Shown: in pieces, positions 17,601 through 20,176 of the stretch | How the letters are laid out: each line of letters starts with the position of its first letter | How positions within the stretch are numbered: the stretch's first letter is position 1 | Assembly: GCA_900546665.1 (NCBI GenBank) | Contig: URDY01000039.1 | Span: forward strand, 1-20,176 | Direction: 5' to 3' | DNA length: 20,176 bases | Source: an uncultured Paraprevotella sp. | Lineage (GTDB): Bacteria > Bacteroidota > Bacteroidia > Bacteroidales > Bacteroidaceae | Position numbers and translations under genes: made by a program | Notes under the pieces: generated by a model | Seen by the model: the letters and a program-made list of their open reading frames with translations, nothing else | What the model was told of the DNA's origin: nothing | Databases searched by the model: none

Positions 17601-18251
17601 ACTCAGGAGTTCAGAGTCAAGGATGTCACTTTGCTTCGATATCTTGATGGAGAAGGAATGTGGGAAGATGATGAGGCATTGAAATTGAACGACGGAAAGT
17701 TGGATATGACGCCTAGAGAGTGGGCTAAGATTCTGAATGGTACATATAATCAGGATGGAAACAATGATCCTTATTTGCCTGCTACACCAGATATGGAGAT
17801 TCAGTTGGGACAGATTGATCTGACTGATGTAAATGAGATCAGTGTTCGTATGATTTGCAGTGAGGACTTGGGCGAGGATGCCGAATATCGTTTCTACCTG
17901 GATAATGAAACGACACCATGGGTTGTGATGAAACCAGAAAAGACAGAAAGTACATTAGCAACCGAAACCGTGAAAGCAGAATGTCCGGAGACGGCTGGCG
18001 TGCATGCAGTACGTATGGTACTTTTCGGTCACCAGTCCAGTGTTTATGCCATTTCATTTAAGGATAGTGAAAATGCCGGTGGTGGAGAAGATGCTATTCA
18101 GGAAGTAAATGGAACAGATGCTGATTCAGAGTTTGTTAATGTTTATAATCTGAATGGTATCATGCTTAAGCATCAGGTGAAAGTTTCTGAAGCTTTGAAC
18201 GATTTGCCAAAGGGCATCTATTTGCTAAATGGTAAAAAGATTATAAAGTAA
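14676..18251 (+). CDS. Secreted GH29-type alpha-L-fucosidase with tandem DUF5013-like domains and a C-terminal sorting-like segment
   Basis: The 1191-residue protein should release L-fucose from host or plant glycans at the cell surface or outside. The signal peptide is cut near A23/Q24 (GNAYAQ). The GH29 barrel (about 30-440) shows FRDAKFGIWAHWG, ALANHHDNFDLWDSKYQPWNS and MVYFDDSTLPF, whose D278 fits the GH29 nucleophile; the acid/base is not assignable by eye. A beta-domain follows, then a helical linker (about 540-635). Two similar domains at about 638-810 and 830-988 each contain xVTLPAGKY and end in a V-strand; they resemble DUF5013. A CBM6-like sandwich (about 1000-1130) comes next. The last 41 residues (VYNLNGIMLK, LPKGIYLLNGKKIIK) resemble a type IX sorting domain. 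The linkage it cuts is unknown. The gene stands alone between its own promoter and terminator. Confidence 0.88.
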   Translation: MKKNVNFKFLLCAVALCYGNAYAQTSSGSVEEPMETGIYEANWESLSQYEVPEWFRDAKFGIWAHWGPQCEPESGDWYARHMYFPGHWQYNAHVNKYGNPAEFGFKDVINIWKAASWDPEYLISFYKSVGARYFMALANHHDNFDLWDSKYQPWNSVNMGPKQDIVGKWAEQCKKYGLPLGVSIHASHAWTWMEGSQDFDGKLTKEDGVGKWWEGYDPQDLYAQNHPRSENSHDVGAIHSQWEWGNGAAEMTEEYKTKFYNRTLDVINKYNPDMVYFDDSTLPFYPVSDEGLKIAAHMYNKSLKDHDNQMRAVIMGKKLTEEQKDAMIWDVERGIPDRCQEKAWQTCTCLGQWHYDRGVYDRNEYKSAATVVKMLIDIVSKNGNLLLSVPVRGNGTIDEKEVAILNGIKGWMDVNHESIYGTRPWTIFGEGPTAEASNPINNQGFNEGTNYTSDDIRFVERHDTVYVTAMGWPETNQMVVKSLASTSPYYNNKIKEVKLLGYEGDVEYTCDKTALTVELPAEMSSTIAPVLMVRFTDEVNYADLESLRQEVAGKLDEVAAYVGNNSGQYAEAYVNLLRASYEEAMKVDENAQSDVISETYVNLRQTYGDFTLNAQIKGGLAQNEELTQNVTVKYLEEVRHFSRSDEGVLATSRFGILDDPWVVTPNIMNQENFTRGGFDGYVAWNDFTGKAIGIQKWEASLPGIENGKIYQTVTLPAGKYSLKMAVHEQVNYKKGELYAVVANGEEMLNTSEVEDKALAYYDMSVTKTGQTYDCCEFTLDKETEVSIGWSVTIGADATERSMRVSALHLYKDGVNVSADYLGNYENIKRKDKSYKRFGVPAYWSTKNFEIPQNNTDGTKQGIDKYPGYNTLMMGIWKDTNKAVGDLGNATLYRQVTLPAGKYFFGASYEALYQIQEGYLFASKELPAINEMGKCLAYSSAKYSATGSDCYGITFTLDEETTLYLGWINNFTEGSETQEFRVKDVTLLRYLDGEGMWEDDEALKLNDGKLDMTPREWAKILNGTYNQDGNNDPYLPATPDMEIQLGQIDLTDVNEISVRMICSEDLGEDAEYRFYLDNETTPWVVMKPEKTESTLATETVKAECPETAGVHAVRMVLFGHQSSVYAISFKDSENAGGGEDAIQEVNGTDADSEFVNVYNLNGIMLKHQVKVSEALNDLPKGIYLLNGKKIIK

Positions 18252-18262
18252 TTGTTTTTTAT

Positions 18263-18303
18263 GGCAGGCACGAGTGAGAATCCTGCTCGTGTCTGTCTTT
18301 TTT
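18263..18303 (+). terminator. Terminator of the fucosidase gene
   Basis: GGCAGGCACGAG (18263-18274) pairs with CTCGTGTCTGTC (18286-18297), 12 pairs with G-T wobbles, around an 11-base loop, followed by six T (18298-18303). It starts 12 bases after the stop codon. The next 96 bases (18304-18399) up to the mobile element hold no gene. Confidence 0.88.
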
Positions 18304-18399
18304 GTTTATTCCAAAAGACTTAAAAGCAGATATGTTTTTTGTTGGTTATGACCAATAAAGGGTTTTTTGTATCTTGTTTTAACCTTAAAACATTTATAT

Positions 18400-18475
18400 A
18401 ACGTGAGTTCGAAATAAGGATAAATATATTTTGCTGATAATTAGGAACATAGTGATAAAAGTATTAAATTTATAG
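18400..18475 (+). repeat. Left terminal inverted repeat of the IS982 remnant
   Basis: This 76-base segment matches the reverse complement of 19957-20032 at 63 of 76 positions with no gap. The outer 13 bases (starting AACGTGAGTTCGA) and the inner 20 (ending AAATTTATAG) are identical. Confidence 0.85.
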
Positions 18476-18507
18476 TACCCAATTATAACATTTAAACGAT
18501 TACCACT

Positions 18508-18810
18508 ATGTTTCCAGAGTCTAAAGTTACGGAGATTTATTGTATGGCTGATGATTTTTGCAAGGAATTTGCGTTGCAGCAGGAAAAATATATGATCGAG
18601 GACAAGAAGACCAGGCATCGTAACAAACCTAACCGTATGAGTGATGCGGAGATTATGGTTATTCTAATCCTGTTTCACTCCGGTGGTTTCCGCTGTTTCA
18701 AGCATTACTACAAGGAATATGTCTGTAAACATCTGAAACACCTTTTTCCGCGTCAGGTTTCCTATAACCGTTTTGTAGAACTGGAGAAGGAAGTATTACT
18801 TCCCATGGCT
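18508..18810 (+). pseudogene. IS982-family transposase, truncated to its N-terminal 101 codons
   Basis: The fragment (MFPESKVTEIYCMADDFCKEF ..., MSDAEIMVILILFHSGGFRCFKHYY, FPRQVSYNRFVELEKEVLLPMA) is the N-terminal part of Bacteroides IS982-type transposases. Homology stops exactly at 18810, where the IS30 left end begins. The frame then runs through IS30 sequence for 38 meaningless codons to a stop at 18927. Full IS982 transposases are around 300 residues, so the catalytic DDE part is gone and no activity is expected. The remainder is not found beyond the IS30 element. Confidence 0.85.
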
Positions 18811-18837
18811 ACAGTCAAGTTAGAAGTGCAACTTCTC

Positions 18838-18890
18838 CACCTCCCTCCTCCGTCCTTGGAGCGTAGCGGAAAGGGCGGAGGAGGGAGGTG
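18838..18890. other. GC-rich 18-bp hairpin at the IS30 left end
   Basis: CACCTCCCTCCTCCGTCC (18838-18855) pairs with GGGCGGAGGAGGGAGGTG (18873-18890), 17 Watson-Crick pairs plus one G-T, with a 17-base loop. A small hairpin CCCG/CGGG follows at 18895-18906. It lies between the element end and the transposase promoter, where it would fold in any transcript entering from outside. Confidence 0.8.
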
Positions 18891-18925
18891 CAAGCCCGGC
18901 TTCGGGTCATCCGGCAATACAAGAT

Positions 18926-18953
18926 AAATAAAAAAGGGAGACCGCCGTCTCCC
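18926..18953 (-). terminator. Minus-strand terminator inside the IS30 element
   Basis: GGGAGAC (18936-18942) / GTCTCCC (18947-18953) is a perfect stem with loop CGCC. On the minus strand it is followed by a run of T (complement of the A tract 18928-18935), giving a terminator for leftward transcription. Confidence 0.65.
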
Positions 18954-18963
18954 ACGGATTAAT

Positions 18964-18971
18964 TACTTTTG
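18964..18971 (+). promoter_or_regulatory. IS30 transposase promoter -7 box
   Basis: TACTTTTG matches TAnnTTTG only eight bases before the transposase ATG at 18980, so the transcript would be leaderless or nearly so. Confidence 0.55.
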
Positions 18972-18979
18972 TGTTGCAT

Positions 18980-19930
18980 ATGTACAAGTACTTAACCCGT
19001 GATCAAAGGTATGCAATTTACCTGGGAAGACAAAAGGGTGAGACTCTGGAAATGATTGCTCGTTCCATAGGAGTCCACAAATCGACGGTAATCCGCGAGA
19101 TCAGGCGTAACTCCACGCTCAACGTCAAGTATGTATGGAACAAGGCACATGACATGTCGGAATCCCGCAAGCGTCATACGCCCGGCAACAGGAGGCTGTC
19201 TGCCGTGCTGAAATGGCGCATTGCAGAACTGATCCGTGAGGAGCAGTGGTCTCCCCGACAGATATCCGGACGCCTCAGGCATGACGGTATAAATGTCTCT
19301 CATGAGGCCATCTACGCCATCATCCGCAGTGATGAAAGCGTGGAGCTCGTCTCGTACTGCCGCCATAGGATGAAGTATAAGCGCAAGGCCTCCCGCCGGC
19401 ATGAGACCAAGGCCTCGAACATCCGCAACCGTGTGAGCATACACCAGCGTCCGGCTGAGGCCGACGGCAGGCGTTTCGGTGACTGGGAGATGGACCTCAT
19501 CGTTGACAGGGACAGCAACGCCGTCCTCACACTCACGGAAAGGAGTACGAACTTCCTGCTCATGGAAAAGCTCAAGCACGGGAAAAAGGCCGGAGCGGTG
19601 GCCAAAGCAGTGTGGAGGATGCTCCTGCCTTACAAGGGGGATGCTCTGAAGTCCATCACCACGGATAACGGCAGCGAGTTCGCTGAACACGAATGGATAA
19701 CCCGAAAGCTCAACGTGCCCGTGTATTTCGCCGATTCATACTGCGCATGGCAGAAGGGGGCCATAGAGAACGCCAACAAGCTGGTCTGGCAGTATATACC
19801 CAAAGGGACGGACATCAGCACCGTCACGGAGGGGAAAATCGCCAGGGTAAGGAAGAAAATCAACGCCAGACCGAGGGAAAAACTCAATTTCTTGACACCG
19901 GCTGAGGTCTTTCTCAAAAAGATTTCGTAA
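18980..19930 (+). CDS. IS30-family transposase
   Basis: The product is 316 residues from ATG 18980; a GTG three codons earlier (18971) overlaps the promoter box and is less likely. The N-terminal helix-turn-helix (LTRDQRYAIYLGRQKGETLEMIARSIGVHKSTVIREIRRN) is the IS30 signature. The second HTH-like part is WSPRQISGRLRHDGINVSHEAIYAII. The DDE catalytic residues are in GDWEMDLIVD, TTDNGSEFAEH and GAIENANKLVWQYIPKG. The frame is intact, so the element may be active. The stop lies one base before the right inverted repeat. Codon use is GC-rich compared with neighbours. Confidence 0.93.
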   Translation: MYKYLTRDQRYAIYLGRQKGETLEMIARSIGVHKSTVIREIRRNSTLNVKYVWNKAHDMSESRKRHTPGNRRLSAVLKWRIAELIREEQWSPRQISGRLRHDGINVSHEAIYAIIRSDESVELVSYCRHRMKYKRKASRRHETKASNIRNRVSIHQRPAEADGRRFGDWEMDLIVDRDSNAVLTLTERSTNFLLMEKLKHGKKAGAVAKAVWRMLLPYKGDALKSITTDNGSEFAEHEWITRKLNVPVYFADSYCAWQKGAIENANKLVWQYIPKGTDISTVTEGKIARVRKKINARPREKLNFLTPAEVFLKKIS

Positions 19931-19956
19931 TGTTGCACTTGCTGGTTGACTCTGCC

Positions 19957-20032
19957 CTATAAATTTAATACTTTTACTGCTATGTTACTATTCTTCAATA
20001 TATTATATTTATTCTTATATCGAACTCACGTT
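19957..20032 (-). repeat. Right terminal inverted repeat of the IS982 remnant
   Basis: The reverse complement of this segment matches 18400-18475 at 63 of 76 positions. Its inner edge (CTATAAATTT) lies three bases after the IS30 right end, so IS982 sequence between the two is lost. Confidence 0.85.
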
Positions 20033-20049
20033 ATTTAATAATCTAAGAC

Positions 20050-20176
20050 ATGAAATACAAGAAGTTTTTTCCGTCTCCGTACTGTTTGCTATATTGATTA
20101 TGGGCTGCAGTACTACGGAGATTGATGATTTTGAAGACACAGTCCTTTCAAAATCAATCCCGAGTGATGCCGTTAC
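20050..20176 (+). pseudogene. Lipoprotein gene, 5' part only, with a one-base frameshift in the signal peptide
   Basis: From ATG 20050 the frame reads MKYKKFFPSPYC and stops at codon 16. One extra T in the six-T run (20065-20070) would join it to a second frame that encodes LFAILIMGCSTTEIDDFEDTVL..., a textbook lipoprotein signal peptide with the lipid-bearing Cys at 20106, open to the window end. Possible explanations are a true frameshift, a slippage-controlled gene, or a sequencing error. The protein family cannot be told from about 23 mature residues. The start is 18 bases after the nested IS. Confidence 0.65.

Larger units (their letters stand above)
18811..19953 (+). mobile_element. IS30-family insertion sequence
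   Basis: About 1143 bp bounded by 22-bp imperfect inverted repeats at 18811-18832 and 19932-19953 (16 of 22 match, core AAGTGCAAC identical). It encodes one transposase. A sampled 60-bp line (19201-19260) is about 58% GC, against roughly 30-40% around it, and codon choice (CTC, CGC, AGG, ACG) differs from the chromosomal genes, so it came from elsewhere. The flanks GCT and GCC do not form an exact duplication, in line with a deletion on its right side. End positions are uncertain by one to three bases. Confidence 0.85.
18400..20032. mobile_element. IS982-family element remnant, nested with an IS30 element
   Basis: The outer ends are imperfect inverted repeats (18400-18475 and 19957-20032). 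The only IS982 coding sequence left is the first 101 codons of the transposase. An IS30 element lies between that fragment and the right repeat; the remaining two thirds of the IS982 transposase gene are absent. No exact target duplication flanks the ends (left flank ends CATTTATAT, right flank begins ATTTAATAA). The unit could move only with transposase supplied elsewhere. Confidence 0.8.

Noticed and set aside
18811..18927. Fusion of IS982 N-terminus with a novel Gly-rich tail
   Set aside because: The 38 tail codons are translated hairpin and IS30 end sequence, created by the insertion.
18992..19690. 232-codon open frame antisense to the IS30 transposase
   Set aside because: Shadow frame of a GC-rich gene; no start signal or known motif.
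1..20176. CRISPR arrays, toxin-antitoxin pairs, phage or known defence genes
   Set aside because: No regularly spaced repeats or matching gene families were seen anywhere in the window.

Overview
The window is chromosomal DNA from a member of the order Bacteroidales, most likely Bacteroides or Phocaeicola. Three things point there. Several genes are preceded by the Bacteroides-type -7 box TAnnTTTG. The gene orders rplM-rpsI-rpsB-tsf and porU-porV-ispF are typical of the phylum. There is also a large secreted glycan hydrolase with Bacteroidetes-only accessory domains. I cannot name the species from the sequence alone.

Layout. Bases 1-111 hold the last 74 bases of tRNA-Val(UAC) and its terminator. 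Bases 177-4422 are a housekeeping run: purB (adenylosuccinate lyase), an rluB-like 23S rRNA pseudouridine synthase with a long disordered N-terminus, and asnS, closed by a strong terminator. A small GNAT acetyltransferase gene follows (4452-4949). From 4975 to 7870 lies the ribosomal protein operon rplM-rpsI-rpsB-tsf, with a promoter, two candidate structured leaders (before rplM and before rpsB) and a terminator after tsf. About 330 bp without a convincing gene follows, containing a long inverted repeat. Then comes a tightly spaced operon (8205-14340): an FAH-family hydrolase, porU (C25-family sortase-like protease of the type IX secretion system), porV (outer membrane beta-barrel partner) and ispF (isoprenoid precursor synthesis), ended by a large hairpin terminator.

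The accessory part starts at 14341. A 335-bp regulatory region carries three copies of AAGTCCTAT, two of them exactly 21 bp apart, ahead of a 1191-residue secreted GH29-type alpha-L-fucosidase. This protein has tandem DUF5013-like domains, a CBM6-like domain and a C-terminal segment resembling a type IX sorting signal, so it is a plausible client of the PorU/PorV pair next door (inference). After its terminator sits a nested mobile element (18400-20032): an IS982-family remnant with 76-bp imperfect terminal inverted repeats, keeping only the first 101 codons of its transposase, and a GC-rich, apparently intact IS30-family element joined to it precisely. The rest of the IS982 transposase gene is missing. 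Beyond it the window ends inside a lipoprotein gene whose signal peptide is out of frame with its start codon by one T in a six-T run.

I found no clear new defence or secretion system. The most useful leads are the repeat-based operator of the fucosidase gene, the two ribosomal leaders, the architecture of the nested IS with its hairpin block, and the frameshifted lipoprotein.
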